64,000 nucleotides of DNA from an uncultured Erythrobacter sp. (GCA_947495695.1 CANLZP010000001.1:1379864-1443863); one strand, 5' to 3'. Positions 25,254 through 35,497 are shown, numbered from the stretch's first letter. Notes: generated from the sequence alone by a model not told the origin. Translations and numbers: made by a program.

Positions 25254-26801
25254 TTACTGGTTCGCGCCTGCTTGATCAGCTGGGGGAGCGCCAACATTCT
25301 TGCGAAACAAGACCCGATCTTCTGGTCCAAATCCCTTATGCCAAATGACAAGGCCATAGACCGCCAAGATAGCGGGAATGCCAAATATCAGCTCGGCCCA
25401 TTCGGGTAGCAATGTTGCCAAATACCCAACCACTACGGCGGGGCCGGTCGCCCAAATCAGTGCCCAGCGCCAGTTGTTCACGGGAGCGCCCAGAATTCGA
25501 GACAGCAGCCAGGCCTTGACCAGTGACGCCGTGCCCAGCGCCAGCATCAGTGCGATGGCGGCGCCTGCGGCCTTGAACGGCTCTGCATAATTCAGCTTTT
25601 CGACCAGTATCATCGCACCGATCGTCAGCGCGCCTTGCAAGGCAATTGTGGCAAGCGAGATCCCCAGATTGCGCTTGCGGGCTACATAAACCAGCGCCGA
25701 TTCAGACACCACGGCCGTTGCGGCCACCACCTCTGCCAGCAACAGGAATGCCAGCGCGCCGGTTCCGCCCACAAAGTTTGGTCCCACCAGCCCCATCACC
25801 GCTTCGCCGGGCAAGCCCAGAGCCAATGCAATGCCTGCCTGGGCAGCGATAATCCAAAAGCCAACTTGGCGGACCTGCGCAGCAATGGCGGAATAGTTCT
25901 TGTCCTTCAGATTGCGCGTGATCACCGGACCCAATATCGGTTCAAAGCTGGTCTTCAGCTTTTGCGGCAGGCTGGCGACCTGTTGGGCGACATAATAGAT
26001 GCCTACCGCAGCGGGCGCGGCAAAGAAGCCAAGGATAAAGATGTCCAGTCGGCGGGTGCCCCATTCCACCGCATCAGCCATGGCCAAGGGAAATGCCCGG
26101 GCTGTCATCTTGCTCATCGCAATGGGATGCGGCCGCCAGTTCTTGGGCAGTCCATAGGTGCGCAAGAAAGGCCATGCAGCGGCGAGCAGTCCGGCAAAGA
26201 TCGAGGTGAGATAGGCCAGCTCGAGTCCAGAGTCGCGATAGGCAGTGTAATAGAACACACCGGCCATGATCGAGATCGTCCATGGCTCGACAATGGCTCT
26301 CGCCCTGACGGTGGTGGCGATATCGAATTTATAGGCTTGGGCTGCCAACAATATCTCGGTCAGCGCATAGGCCGGAATGGCTATGACCAGCAGCTTGTCG
26401 AGCGGGTCATACTCGCCGCTGGGGAACATCGGGGCGGGAAATATCCAGAAGATCGCCCCGGCTATGGCCGAGAATATCAGGGCCAGCAGCAATCCATCCA
26501 TCACTAGATTGACGGGTTCCTGGCCATCGCCTTCGGTCAAACGCTGCGCTAGCCCGCGTTTTTCGCCCATTGAGCAAATCAGGGCGGTCAGCTCGATCAC
26601 CACCAATGCAGAGGCAAAGCGGCCCAGCGCATCGGCGCCATACAGTCGCCCCGCGATGAACAAGAAGGGTAGGCGGGCTGCCAAACGCAGCAAAAACCCG
26701 AGGAAATTGGTCCGGCCACCCTTGGCCAATGCCTGGATGTCGCCTTGCGACTCTTCCTTGGGCGTGCTCGCCGATGCGTTAGAGGAAGGCGTATCGCTCA
26801 A
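25254..26801 (-). CDS. polysaccharide flippase/oligosaccharide export membrane protein (MOP superfamily)
   Basis: A 515-residue polytopic inner-membrane protein with about twelve to fourteen hydrophobic segments and the general look of Wzx/RfbX-type flippases (LLRLAARLPFLFIAGRLYGADALGRFASALV near the N-terminus). Such proteins move lipid-linked sugar chains across the inner membrane for capsule, exopolysaccharide or O-antigen. Both ends are hydrophilic: the N-terminal 30 residues are Ser/Pro/acidic, the C-terminal 25 polar. The start ATG overlaps the gpsA stop (ATGA), so it is the last gene of a tsaD-gpsA-flippase unit. No glycosyltransferase is adjacent, so the substrate is unknown. Confidence 0.8.
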   Translation of the reverse strand: MSDTPSSNASASTPKEESQGDIQALAKGGRTNFLGFLLRLAARLPFLFIAGRLYGADALGRFASALVVIELTALICSMGEKRGLAQRLTEGDGQEPVNLVMDGLLLALIFSAIAGAIFWIFPAPMFPSGEYDPLDKLLVIAIPAYALTEILLAAQAYKFDIATTVRARAIVEPWTISIMAGVFYYTAYRDSGLELAYLTSIFAGLLAAAWPFLRTYGLPKNWRPHPIAMSKMTARAFPLAMADAVEWGTRRLDIFILGFFAAPAAVGIYYVAQQVASLPQKLKTSFEPILGPVITRNLKDKNYSAIAAQVRQVGFWIIAAQAGIALALGLPGEAVMGLVGPNFVGGTGALAFLLLAEVVAATAVVSESALVYVARKRNLGISLATIALQGALTIGAMILVEKLNYAEPFKAAGAAIALMLALGTASLVKAWLLSRILGAPVNNWRWALIWATGPAVVVGYLATLLPEWAELIFGIPAILAVYGLVIWHKGFGPEDRVLFRKNVGAPPADQAGANQ

Positions 26802-27820
26802 TTCGCATCATCCGGAGCAGAGCGTTCTTGTTCTGCGCGAAGCGGACGCGCGAGCAATTCAGCCACCACTGTTGCGGGATTGGCACCCTGCAAGATCGTG
26901 GTGACGGCGGTGACAATCGGCATGGCGATGCCTTTGTCTTGTGCCAATTGCTCCAGCACCGGGGCGGTGTGCGCGCCCTCTGCTACGGTGCGACGGTCGG
27001 CCATCAGGTCAGCTGCGTTTGCGCCTTCTCCCAAGGCTTTACCCAAAGAGAAATTGCGGCTGGAGGTGGACGAGCAGGTCAGGACCAAATCGCCCAATCC
27101 ACACAGCCCCGCCAGCGTTTCCGCTCTGGCACCCATCGTCTCGCCAAAGCGCAGCATCTCGGCATAGCCGCGCGCAATCAGGGCTGCCCGTGCGTTTTGG
27201 CCAAGCTGCAATCCGTCAACCACCCCGCAGGCAATCGCCAACACATTCTTGATCGATCCGCCAATCTCGGCGCCCGTCACATCGCTCGAGTAATAGGGCC
27301 GAAAGCCGGGCCGTGCGATCATCGGTGAGAGACGATCCCACTGTGTCTCGCCCCCGCTACAAGCCAAAGTGACGGCGGTGGGCAGGCCGTCTGCCACTTC
27401 ATGAGCAAAGGTTGGGCCGGACAAAACGGCAATGTCGCTATCGGGCAAAACCGCCTTGGCAACATCGTTCATCAAGCGTCCCGACCCTGCTTCAATGCCC
27501 TTAGAACATAGAACGAGATCACGTGGTCCAGATGCGAGACCGGCCAAGACCGACCCTAGATGCTGGGCAGGTGTGACCGCCAAAATCGTCGAAAAAGAAG
27601 CAAAATCTTCGAGCGAATGGGTCGCCCGGATATTGGGATTGAGCGTGGCCGATGGCAGGTAAAGGCTGTTGCTATGTTGGCCGTTGATTTCATCGACCAG
27701 CTCGTCTTCCAATGCCCAAATCAAGACATCGCGGCCATCGCTCGCCAACATCTGCGCCAAGGCGGTGCCCCATGCCCCCGCGCCCAACACGCCGATTGCG
27801 GATTTGTTGCCAGCACTCAT
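26798..27820 (-). CDS. gpsA: NAD(P)-dependent glycerol-3-phosphate dehydrogenase
   Basis: A 340-residue cytoplasmic enzyme of standard length. It starts with the Rossmann motif [13 protein letters not shown] (about 10-22), has [25 protein letters not shown], the catalytic Lys in [17 protein letters not shown], and [20 protein letters not shown]. It reduces dihydroxyacetone phosphate to sn-glycerol 3-phosphate, the backbone of phospholipids. It is coupled by ATGA overlaps to tsaD upstream and the flippase downstream, a common alphaproteobacterial order for tsaD-gpsA. The C-terminus is extended by a short charged tail ([11 protein letters not shown]). Confidence 0.96.
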   Translation of the reverse strand: MSAGNKSAIGVLGAGAWGTALAQMLASDGRDVLIWALEDELVDEINGQHSNSLYLPSATLNPNIRATHSLEDFASFSTILAVTPAQHLGSVLAGLASGPRDLVLCSKGIEAGSGRLMNDVAKAVLPDSDIAVLSGPTFAHEVADGLPTAVTLACSGGETQWDRLSPMIARPGFRPYYSSDVTGAEIGGSIKNVLAIACGVVDGLQLGQNARAALIARGYAEMLRFGETMGARAETLAGLCGLGDLVLTCSSTSSRNFSLGKALGEGANAADLMADRRTVAEGAHTAPVLEQLAQDKGIAMPIVTAVTTILQGANPATVVAELLARPLRAEQERSAPDDAN

Positions 27821-28851
27821 GCTTTCACTCCTGCTCCGCGCGCTGGCTCGGCCTCTGGGTCAAGCGGCCAACGCGGCCTTGCAACAAAGTCCAATGGGTC
27901 ATTTTGTCCCATCTCCAATCGCTCGCAGCCGGCCCACGCAATCATCGCCGCATTGTCGGTGCACAATTGCAAGGGAGGTGCTGAAAAACCCATGCCATTT
28001 TTCTGCGCGAAAGTCTCCAAAGCGGTTCGGATGGTTATATTGGCGGCCACGCCCCCAGCCACGACCAGATTGCTCACCGGGCCGCCGCGACCAAGAGCCA
28101 CTTGCAACCGGTCGATCAAGCACTCCACCGCAGCCTGCTGAAAGCTGGCGGCGATGTCTGCACTGGTGTGATCACCGCTGTCATGGGCGCGCAGAACGGC
28201 GCTTTTTAGCCCTGCGAACGAAAAATGGGGTTCTTTGGATTTGAGCAAGGGGCGGGGCAAAGGCACAGCATTTGGATCGCCTTTGCGCGCCAGCCGTTCA
28301 ACCGCAGGGCCACCGGGGAAGCCCAACCCAAGGATCTTGGCCGTTTTGTCATAGGCCTCTCCCAGCGCATCATCGATGGTGGTGGCTAGGCGGCGGTATC
28401 GGCCCACGCCTTCAACGCTGAGGATCTGGCAATGCCCACCCGATACCAAAAGCAGCAGATAGGGAAATTCCAACGCGGCATCGGCCAATCGCGGGGACAA
28501 AGCATGCCCCTCCAAATGGTTGATCGCCAACAAAGGCTTGTCGCTGGCCATGGCCAATGCCTTGGCGCTGACCAGACCGACCATCACGCCCCCGATCAGG
28601 CCAGGACCGGCGGTGGCGGCAATCGCGTCGCAATCGTTTAGCGAAACATCCCCCTCGGCCAGAACAGCCTCGATCATCGGGGCCAAACGTTGGGCATGCG
28701 CGCGCGCTGCAATCTCGGGCACTACCCCGCCATAGGGCGCATGCTGATCGTCTTGCGAGGCAATGCGCTGGGCACGGATTATCCTGTCGCTCTGGACAAG
28801 CGCGACTGCAGTTTCGTCGCAGCTGGATTCTATGCCCAAAACGAGGTTCAT
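27817..28851 (-). CDS. tsaD: tRNA N6-adenosine threonylcarbamoyltransferase
   Basis: A 344-residue member of the Kae1/TsaD ASKHA family. Visible: [14 protein letters not shown] (residues 5-18), metal-binding His in ARAHAQRL and [47 protein letters not shown] and [13 protein letters not shown]. With TsaB, TsaC and TsaE it makes the t6A base of ANN-decoding tRNAs. It is the first gene of the minus-strand unit with gpsA and the flippase and is divergent from hemC, sharing a 44-bp intergenic region. The C-terminus has a short Arg/Pro/Glu tail beyond the core domain. Confidence 0.97.
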   Translation of the reverse strand: MNLVLGIESSCDETAVALVQSDRIIRAQRIASQDDQHAPYGGVVPEIAARAHAQRLAPMIEAVLAEGDVSLNDCDAIAATAGPGLIGGVMVGLVSAKALAMASDKPLLAINHLEGHALSPRLADAALEFPYLLLLVSGGHCQILSVEGVGRYRRLATTIDDALGEAYDKTAKILGLGFPGGPAVERLARKGDPNAVPLPRPLLKSKEPHFSFAGLKSAVLRAHDSGDHTSADIAASFQQAAVECLIDRLQVALGRGGPVSNLVVAGGVAANITIRTALETFAQKNGMGFSAPPLQLCTDNAAMIAWAGCERLEMGQNDPLDFVARPRWPLDPEAEPARGAGVKA

Positions 28852-28895
28852 GCCGCTTTCCCTTAGCTTCTTGCGAGGCTAGAGCAAGTGAACGC

Positions 28896-29846
28896 ATGAA
28901 TGACGCCCTGAATCCTGACCGCCAAAGCGTTCCAATTCTTCGCTTGGGCACACGCCAATCTCCGCTCGCCATGGCGCAAGCTTATGAGACTCGCCGCCGC
29001 CTGTGCGAAGCGCATGGCTGGGACGAAGCCCAGGTAGAGTTGGTGCCGGTGCGCGCCAGCGGGGACAAGATTCAGGACCGACCCTTGGCCGAGATTGGCG
29101 GTAAGGCCTTGTGGACCAAGGAATTGGACCAATGGTTGGCAGATGGTCACATCGATGCCTCGGTCCACTCCATGAAAGACGTTGAGACAATACGGCCCGA
29201 CATTCTCAAGATCGGAGCAATCCTGCCGCGTGCAGACCGTCGCGATGTCCTGATTGGCGCTAGCTCCATCGCCATGATCCCTCAGGGGGCAACCATAGGG
29301 ACCAGCGCTCCGCGCCGCGCGGCTCAATTGCTCAATCTGCGTCCCGATTGCCAAATTGTCAGCTTTAGAGGCAATGTTGCGACCCGCTTGGCGAAATTGC
29401 AGGCGGGAGAGGCCGATGTAACATTTCTGGCTGCTGCCGGACTTGAACGGTTGGAGAAAGCCGGGGTCGGAACGCCGCTGGATGGCGAGGGTTGGGTGCC
29501 AGCCGCGGCCCAGGGGGCAATTGGCATTGAATGTCGAACCGATGACCAGCAAACAGCGTCCTTGCTGGCGAAGATTGACCACATGCCTAGCCGCGCAGAG
29601 GTTGAAGCAGACCGGAGTTTGCTCGCTATCCTGGGTGGTAGCTGCCACAGCCCCGTCGCAGTGGATTCGTATTATAGCGATGGTGCAATCTCGATGCGGG
29701 CCGTCCTGTTCAGCCCCGATGGCGCAGAGAAGATTGAACGACGCGTCAAATTTGACCTGTCCGACACCAGCGCAATTGCGCAGTTGGGACGCGAGCTGTT
29801 GGACAAGGCAACGGTTGGCATTCGGGCGCATTTTGGACTGACATGA
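28896..29846 (+). CDS. hemC: porphobilinogen deaminase (hydroxymethylbilane synthase)
   Basis: A 316-residue enzyme. Motifs: LGTRQSPLAMAQA, VHSMKDVE, DRRDVLIG, GTSAPRRAAQLL, FRGNVATRLAKL and the cofactor-attachment cysteine in LGGSCHSPVAV (about 249). It polymerises four porphobilinogen units to hydroxymethylbilane on its dipyrromethane cofactor for heme synthesis. It lies back-to-back with tsaD, and the downstream stop overlaps hemD (ATGA). The ribosome-binding site is weak and the start is set by family length. Confidence 0.96.
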   Translation: MNDALNPDRQSVPILRLGTRQSPLAMAQAYETRRRLCEAHGWDEAQVELVPVRASGDKIQDRPLAEIGGKALWTKELDQWLADGHIDASVHSMKDVETIRPDILKIGAILPRADRRDVLIGASSIAMIPQGATIGTSAPRRAAQLLNLRPDCQIVSFRGNVATRLAKLQAGEADVTFLAAAGLERLEKAGVGTPLDGEGWVPAAAQGAIGIECRTDDQQTASLLAKIDHMPSRAEVEADRSLLAILGGSCHSPVAVDSYYSDGAISMRAVLFSPDGAEKIERRVKFDLSDTSAIAQLGRELLDKATVGIRAHFGLT

Positions 29847-30526
29847 CAACACCCAGGATCTTTGCCATCCGGCCCGAACCCGGACTGACATCGACCATCA
29901 CCGCCGGTGTAAGCATGGGGATAGCTATTATCGGCCATGCTTTGGCACGGGTTGAACCGCGCGGCTGGACCTTGCCCAACCTTGGCGGGATCGATGGGGT
30001 GCTGGTTGGCAGCGCGAATGCCATCCGCCATGCGGGCAACAAACTGGAAGCATTGCAGGGCCTGCCAGTGCTGGCAGTCGGTCAAGCGACGGCCGATTGT
30101 GCACAAGACGCCGGGCTGACAGTTGAGCGCGTTGGCACAGGCGGGTTGCAGCAATTGCTCGACGATCTGCCCAGTAAACCGCGACACCTGTTACGATTGG
30201 CGGGTGAGGATCATGTGGCGTTAGACCGGCCAGCCCATGTCAATTTGACCACCCGCATCGCCTATCGAATGCAAACCATTGCGATGGAGGAAGATTTTGC
30301 AAACTTCCTGAGGTCAGAGGCGATCGTCTTACTGCACTCGGCCAGCGCAGCAGCGCATTTTGCCTCTGAATGCAATCGAATGGAGATCGCTCGAGGGCAG
30401 ATAACTCTGGCTGCCCTGGGGCCTCGGATATTGGAGCCTGCGGGGATGGGCTGGCGCAAAAAACGTGCAGCAGACACGCCCGATGATGCCGCCCTATTGG
30501 CATTGGTGCGGGACCTGTGCCATTAA
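29843..30526 (+). CDS. hemD: uroporphyrinogen-III synthase
   Basis: A 227-residue protein of the poorly conserved HemD family. It starts with IFAIRPEPGLTSTI, and contains DGVLVGSANAIRHAG, LPVLAVGQATADCAQDAG and a C-terminal half with VLLHSASAAAHFASE and ALGPRILEPAGMGW, the alternating two-domain pattern of HemD. It closes and isomerises hydroxymethylbilane to uroporphyrinogen III. The call is strengthened by the ATGA overlap with hemC. No later heme genes follow; the next gene is the Mic60-like membrane protein. Confidence 0.92.
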   Translation: MTTPRIFAIRPEPGLTSTITAGVSMGIAIIGHALARVEPRGWTLPNLGGIDGVLVGSANAIRHAGNKLEALQGLPVLAVGQATADCAQDAGLTVERVGTGGLQQLLDDLPSKPRHLLRLAGEDHVALDRPAHVNLTTRIAYRMQTIAMEEDFANFLRSEAIVLLHSASAAAHFASECNRMEIARGQITLAALGPRILEPAGMGWRKKRAADTPDDAALLALVRDLCH

Positions 30527-30583
30527 GCGGCTCGGATAAGTACGCACGGTAAAGTGCTCAATCTGGTCGCAGAACGGACGAAA

Positions 30584-31504
30584 ATGGAATCGAAATACGG
30601 CAGTCGGCGAAAAACCGGCTCTAATAAGGCGATTTTGGGTGTTGCGCTCAGCTCGTTCCTATTGGGAGCGGTCTTGGTCGGTTATTTCTATTGGTTTAAC
30701 GACGACACTGACGAACAAATCGCGCAGGTCACTCAAGATGTGCCCGCTGTTGAAGCAGAGCAGGTCGAGGCTGAAGCGAGCCCGGAACCTAGTCCATCGG
30801 CCTCTGCCAGTGAAGCTATTGAAGTTGCCGAAGCTGCTGAAGCGGTTGAGCGCGTTGCTGAACAGCAAGGCGGTTTGGATCAACGGTTGGCTGCAGCAGA
30901 ACAACGTCTCGCTCGGCTCGATTTACAAGCACAGGCAGCTGCAGGCAACGCTGCACGGGCAGAGGGTCTGTTGATCGCTTTTGCAACGCGCCGCGCCATC
31001 GAACGCGGGGCAGAACTGGGTTATCTAGCCGATCAATTGCGGCTGCGCTTTGGCGATGCTTTGCCCAATGCCGTCAGCACTATTATCAGCGCCTCCAGAG
31101 ACCCTGTCACACTGGACGAATTGCTGGCCCGATTGGAAGGCCTAGGGCCGCAATTGAGCGAGGGTGACCGCGACGCATCGTGGGACGAATTCAAGCGTGA
31201 GATTGCCGAATTGTTCGTCATCCGCCGCGAAGACACGCCTTCACCCAAGCCTGAAAGCCGGTTGGATCGCGCGCGCCTTTTCCTGGAAAGTGGGAGGATT
31301 GATGCGGCCATTGCAGAGGTTGAAAACCTGCCTGGTGCGGCCAAGGCAGAAGGATGGATTGCTGATGCCAAACGGTTGTCAGCCGCGATGCAAGCGCTGG
31401 ATTTGGTGGAAACTGCAGCGGTTCTGGAACCACGGCGATTGCGCGACGGTGCCGGCAATCCGATTGACCAGATCAGCCCGGTTGAGGCTGGCAGCGCGAA
31501 TTAG
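30584..31504 (+). CDS. mitofilin/Mic60-like inner-membrane protein
   Basis: The ATG at 30584 is chosen over an upstream GTG at 30554 because ACGGACG precedes it. The 306-residue product has a short cytoplasmic N-terminus, one transmembrane helix (about 18-38), an acidic Pro/Ala/Glu-rich stretch, then an Ala/Leu/Glu-rich helical region with coiled-coil character (AAAEQRLARLDLQAQAAAGNAARAEG) and a C-terminal domain with ESRLDRARLFLESGRIDAAIAEVENLPG. This layout and the position just after hemC-hemD match the alphaproteobacterial Mic60 homologues known to be encoded in heme gene neighbourhoods; those proteins shape membrane invaginations. The central coiled coil is short for the family, so the call is moderate. 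Confidence 0.65.
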   Translation: MESKYGSRRKTGSNKAILGVALSSFLLGAVLVGYFYWFNDDTDEQIAQVTQDVPAVEAEQVEAEASPEPSPSASASEAIEVAEAAEAVERVAEQQGGLDQRLAAAEQRLARLDLQAQAAAGNAARAEGLLIAFATRRAIERGAELGYLADQLRLRFGDALPNAVSTIISASRDPVTLDELLARLEGLGPQLSEGDRDASWDEFKREIAELFVIRREDTPSPKPESRLDRARLFLESGRIDAAIAEVENLPGAAKAEGWIADAKRLSAAMQALDLVETAAVLEPRRLRDGAGNPIDQISPVEAGSAN

Positions 31505-31522
31505 TCACTCAAATCTGGCAGT

Positions 31523-32761
31523 TTAAGCCCTCAGCAATTCGGGCAAATCGCCTGACATTCCGCGCGCTTCATCCATAAACCAGCGCTTCAAAATCGGTGC
31601 TCGTTGAACCCCAGCCATGCCCAAACGGCGCACCGCGGATGCGCTTTTGCTGGGGATGCCGAACAGCCGGGTCAGTCCGTCAGTGGCCAGAGCGACCATA
31701 AAACTGTCCAGCCCGCGCCAGCGTTCATAGCGTTTGAGCAATTGGGCATCGCCCGGCTCCAGACCGATCAAACGGCCCTCCTCGATCACCTCAACCAAAG
31801 CACCAACATCGCGCAATCCCAGATTGAGGCCCTGACCTGCAATTGGGTGAATGCCGTGGGCGGCATCGCCGATCAGTGCCAGCCGATGCTCGGTAATGCG
31901 GGCGGTATGATGGAACCCCAGTGGGAAGGATGAGCGCGGGCCAACACTGTCTACAGTGCCAAACACGCCGCCCATCCGCTTTTCAACTTCAGCCAGAAAC
32001 GCCCGCTCGCCCAGTTTCAAGACGCCGGCTGCGTCTTTCTCATCAACGGTCCAAACCATCGCGCTGGAATGTTTGCCATCAGCTGTGTCGCGCATGGGCA
32101 ACAAAGCAAAGGGGCCAGCGGGATAGAATATCTCCCACGCCACCTGATCGTGCGGCTTTTCATGGGTCAACCCGGCGATAATGGCGCGGTGTTGGTAGTC
32201 CCACTTGGCCACAACCAATCCTGCCTCAGCGCGAGTGGGCGATCCGCGCCCTTCGGCAGCAACCATCAGGCTGGCGCTCAAACTTTGGCCATCACCCAGC
32301 GTAACACTGACACCATGTTCGCCGCGCTCTCTGTGGGTCACTTCAGCCTTTGAGTGCCAGGTGATCAGATCATCTTTTTCGGCTGCCTCGAACAATGCTA
32401 GGCGCAATTGGCGGTTGGCGAACATTCGGCCAAGCGATCCTTCATGCGGTTCGGGTTGGAAATCCAAGCGACCTGGCTTTGCCTGATCTGTAACCGCAAT
32501 GGACGCAATCGGACTGGCAAATGGCTCCAACGCATCGGCAATGCCGATATTGGTGAACAGGTTCCAGCTGGCGGTGGATATAGCCGAAGCGCGGCCATCG
32601 AAACCTTCGGCGGTCAACTCGGCCGGATCGGCCCGATCGACCACATGGCTGGAAAAGCCCTTGCGAGCCGCCGCCAACGCCAGTGTCATGCCCACCAGCC
32701 CGCCGCCAATTATCAATAGGTCGCGCCGTCCATCCATCACTTCGTCCATCGCTGATGTCAC
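31523..32761 (-). CDS. UbiH/UbiF/COQ6-family FAD-dependent monooxygenase (ubiquinone biosynthesis hydroxylase)
   Basis: A 412-residue flavin hydroxylase. Motifs: LLIIGGGLVGMTLALAAARKG (FAD fold, about residues 15-35), the DG pair in VVAEGRGSPTR, and GDAAHGIHPIAGQGLNLGLRDVGALVE (second FAD/substrate motif, about 295-321). The family hydroxylates the ring of ubiquinone precursors with oxygen and NAD(P)H. Which carbon is not decided from sequence. The start is GTG at 32761 with AAGGCTTTGACGA upstream; an ATG four codons in is a near alternative. It is divergent from the DsbD-like gene and convergent with the Mic60-like gene. Confidence 0.88.
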   Translation of the reverse strand: MTSAMDEVMDGRRDLLIIGGGLVGMTLALAAARKGFSSHVVDRADPAELTAEGFDGRASAISTASWNLFTNIGIADALEPFASPIASIAVTDQAKPGRLDFQPEPHEGSLGRMFANRQLRLALFEAAEKDDLITWHSKAEVTHRERGEHGVSVTLGDGQSLSASLMVAAEGRGSPTRAEAGLVVAKWDYQHRAIIAGLTHEKPHDQVAWEIFYPAGPFALLPMRDTADGKHSSAMVWTVDEKDAAGVLKLGERAFLAEVEKRMGGVFGTVDSVGPRSSFPLGFHHTARITEHRLALIGDAAHGIHPIAGQGLNLGLRDVGALVEVIEEGRLIGLEPGDAQLLKRYERWRGLDSFMVALATDGLTRLFGIPSKSASAVRRLGMAGVQRAPILKRWFMDEARGMSGDLPELLRA

Positions 32762-32826
32762 TCGTCAAAGCCTTGTTGCGTATGTTTATCCGCCGCCCTA
32801 GATGCTGATATGTGATCGAGGCAAGG

Positions 32827-34902
32827 ATGTCCCCCCCCATTCGCGCTTTTGTGGCCTTTCTTTTGCTGGCTGCAGCCGCGTTATGCGCGCCATTTCTGGC
32901 CACGGATGCGGCGCGTGCACAATCCGGGCTCAACCCGTCCAACAATCTTGAAGCGCGATTGGTCTCCGATGGACCCGTGCGCGCTGGCGAGACTGTGACG
33001 CTGGCGATTGTGTTCGATCCGGTGGCCCCGGAATGGCATGGCTATTGGAAGAATCCGGGCGATGCGGGTTTGGGAATGCAGCTGGAGTGGGCTTTGCCGC
33101 CCGGTTGGGAAGTGGGTGAGCCGCTTTATCCTGTGCCCCAGAAGCTGATGATAGCCAATTTGATGAACCACATATTCGAAGGCGAATATGCGGTTTTGGT
33201 TCCGATCAAAATTCCCGGTGATTTCACACCCAGCGGATCGATCCCGATCTCGGTCGAGGGGCAATGGCTGGCTTGCACCGACAAGATTTGCGTGCCCGAG
33301 GGCGGAACGCTGTCGATGTTCTTGGCGAGTGATCCTGATGCCGAGGGCGACCCTCAATTTGCGCGGTGGCAGGCAGAGATCGCGCCATTGCTGGATGCGC
33401 GAGGCAGCTTCGAGGTGGTCGCTGACCGTGTCCGGATCATGATCCCATTGCCGGCATCGGTTGATTTGCCTGCTCCGCATGTGTTTGTCGCGAACGAGCG
33501 GCTGGTGGAATATTCCGCTGTGCAGACCTTCTCGCGCGAGGGAGACACATTGATCGTTGATATCCCGCGCGATCAATTCGGCACCGACAAACCAAGCATA
33601 CTGAGCGGCATTTTCGCATTTGGCGACGGGATTGGTGTTCGCTTTGAGGCCGATCCGGGTGAGGTGCCGGTGCTGCCGACCAAATCGGTTTTGATGGAGA
33701 AGCCAGATATTCCTCCGCTGCACTTGCTGTTGCTGGGCGCGTTGGCGGGCGGATTGTTGCTCAACATCATGCCATGCGTGTTCCCGATCCTCAGCCTGAA
33801 AGCGATAAGTCTGGCACGCGCGGGTGAAAGCCAGGCGCAAGCGAGACGCGAGGGTTTGGCGTATACGGGCGGGGTGGTGCTGGCCTGTGTGGGGCTGGGC
33901 GCAGTGCTGTTGATTTTGCGCGCTGCGGGCGAGAATGTGGGCTGGGCCTTCCAGCTGCAAGAACCCAATGTGGTCGTCACTTTGCTGCTGCTGGCGGTGG
34001 TAATCACCGTCAATCTGGCGGGCCTGTTTGAGCTGCCTTCGCTGTCCATCACGCGCACAGGGGAACCCTCCAGCGCATTTGCCACCGGATTGCTTGCCGC
34101 CTTTGTGGCTACGCCGTGCACGGGGCCGTTCATGGCGGTCGCGCTTGGGGCTGCTTTGTTGCTGCCACCTGTGCAGGCCTTGCTGTTGTTCGCTGCCTTG
34201 GGGTTGGGGCTCGCGCTACCGTTTCTTCTGATCGGATTTGTGCCAGCATTGCGGTCAATGCTTCCTAAGCCAGGCGCTTGGATGGACCGTTTCCGCAAGA
34301 TCATGGCGATCCCGATGGGGCTGACTGCATTGGCACTGATCTGGCTGACCAAGCAATTGGGCGGGGAGGGCTTTGCGCTTTTCGCGCTGGTGGTTACCTT
34401 CGGAATTGTGCTTGCCTTGATGGTGGTGGGCCGGTTGCAACGCGCGGGCAAATTGGCTTGGCCTGCCTTTGGCCTGATCGCGGCTCCGTTCTTGTTGTTT
34501 GGGGCATTCGCATTGCCATCCAGCTATCAGCCGCAGGAAAGCAGCGCGGCACAATCATTGTTGGAACCCGAGGTGTTCAGTCCGGACGCCTTGGCCAAAG
34601 CGCGTGCAAGCGGAAACCCTGTGTTTGTGTGGTTCACGGCTGATTGGTGCGTAACCTGTAAGGTCAATGAAGGCGTTGCCATTGAACGCGAAGTGACCCG
34701 CGCAGCATTTGAAGAAGCTGGCATTGTGGCGATGGTGGGTGATTGGACCCAGCGTGATGCCGAGATCAGCCAGTTCCTGACCGCGCAAGGCGTTGCCGGA
34801 GTGCCGCTGTATCTATGGTATGAGCCCAATGCAGAAGCCGAGACCTTGCCCCAGGTCTTGACCGCAGACATGCTGGTGGAGCGCGCCCAGCGGACAAGGT
34901 AA
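32827..34902 (+). CDS. DsbD/ScsB-like thiol:disulfide reductant transporter
   Basis: A 691-residue three-part protein. After a signal peptide (ending ARAQS, about residue 32) comes a periplasmic domain (about 35-290) with APEWHGYWKNPGDAG and WLACTDKICVPEGG, where the two cysteines fit the redox pair of the DsbD/ScsB N-terminal domain. The membrane core (about 295-560) has LNIMPCVFPILSLKAISL and ATPCTGPFMAVALG, whose cysteines carry electrons across the membrane. The C-terminal thioredoxin domain has FTADWCVTCKVNE. Electrons pass from cytoplasmic thioredoxin to periplasmic thiols. ATG at 32827 with GAGGCAAGG is preferred over the upstream GTG. The N-terminal domain looks more like ScsB/DUF255-type than E. 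coli DsbD. Confidence 0.9.
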   Translation: MSPPIRAFVAFLLLAAAALCAPFLATDAARAQSGLNPSNNLEARLVSDGPVRAGETVTLAIVFDPVAPEWHGYWKNPGDAGLGMQLEWALPPGWEVGEPLYPVPQKLMIANLMNHIFEGEYAVLVPIKIPGDFTPSGSIPISVEGQWLACTDKICVPEGGTLSMFLASDPDAEGDPQFARWQAEIAPLLDARGSFEVVADRVRIMIPLPASVDLPAPHVFVANERLVEYSAVQTFSREGDTLIVDIPRDQFGTDKPSILSGIFAFGDGIGVRFEADPGEVPVLPTKSVLMEKPDIPPLHLLLLGALAGGLLLNIMPCVFPILSLKAISLARAGESQAQARREGLAYTGGVVLACVGLGAVLLILRAAGENVGWAFQLQEPNVVVTLLLLAVVITVNLAGLFELPSLSITRTGEPSSAFATGLLAAFVATPCTGPFMAVALGAALLLPPVQALLLFAALGLGLALPFLLIGFVPALRSMLPKPGAWMDRFRKIMAIPMGLTALALIWLTKQLGGEGFALFALVVTFGIVLALMVVGRLQRAGKLAWPAFGLIAAPFLLFGAFALPSSYQPQESSAAQSLLEPEVFSPDALAKARASGNPVFVWFTADWCVTCKVNEGVAIEREVTRAAFEEAGIVAMVGDWTQRDAEISQFLTAQGVAGVPLYLWYEPNAEAETLPQVLTADMLVERAQRTR

Positions 34903-34921
34903 TCCGTCAGGAGGGTGGCGG

Positions 34922-35497
34922 CTAAACAGCTTGATCTTGTTGGCGTGAATCAAGCGTTTCAGCATCAACCGAGCTGCGACAATTTTCGATCAATACACCA
35001 GGCAATGTGCTGGGATTGAGGGTGATCATACCTGCCCCCGGCAAAGTCGCAGTGATCTGTCGCGGTCCGGTCAGGACTTCGACATTGGGCTGCGATGCGG
35101 CGATGCTTCCCTGCCAGACAAAACCGCTGCGATGCTCCACCGCATCGACGGGAATACGCGCAATGTGACCATTGCCAACCAGCGCCAGAAACGCGCCTGC
35201 GCCTTCATCCGCCTGAGCATAGCGCGTGATCTGCATGGTGGGTTCGTCGCCGCTTTGCTCACACGATAGGGCCAACATGGGCGCCTGTCCCGGCTGTCCA
35301 TAGATGAGGCGATTTTCGATCATGCTGGGCGACCAGATGGCCCCTTCGCTGTCTGGCGAGTCGATCGGTTCGGACGGGCCAGTGGGGACTTCCTCGGGCA
35401 GTGAGCGGTCCATCACCTCGTCGGTTGGAGGGGGCTTGCATGATGAAAGTCCAAGCATGACAGCCAATGGCATCAATATCAGCACTGGATTTCTCAT
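34922..35497 (-). CDS. small lipoprotein of unknown function
   Basis: A 191-residue exported lipoprotein with a signal sequence ending in a lipobox LSSC (Cys at about residue 20), then an acidic, Pro/Glu-rich linker (about 21-50). The rest is a beta-rich domain with [21 protein letters not shown] and a C-terminal [10 protein letters not shown], giving two further cysteines that could pair. No family recognised. The start codon overlaps the stop of uvrB (ATGA), so it is translated with the repair gene, and it runs convergently into the DsbD-like gene 20 bases away. Confidence 0.75.
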   Translation of the reverse strand: MRNPVLILMPLAVMLGLSSCKPPPTDEVMDRSLPEEVPTGPSEPIDSPDSEGAIWSPSMIENRLIYGQPGQAPMLALSCEQSGDEPTMQITRYAQADEGAGAFLALVGNGHIARIPVDAVEHRSGFVWQGSIAASQPNVEVLTGPRQITATLPGAGMITLNPSTLPGVLIENCRSSVDAETLDSRQQDQAV

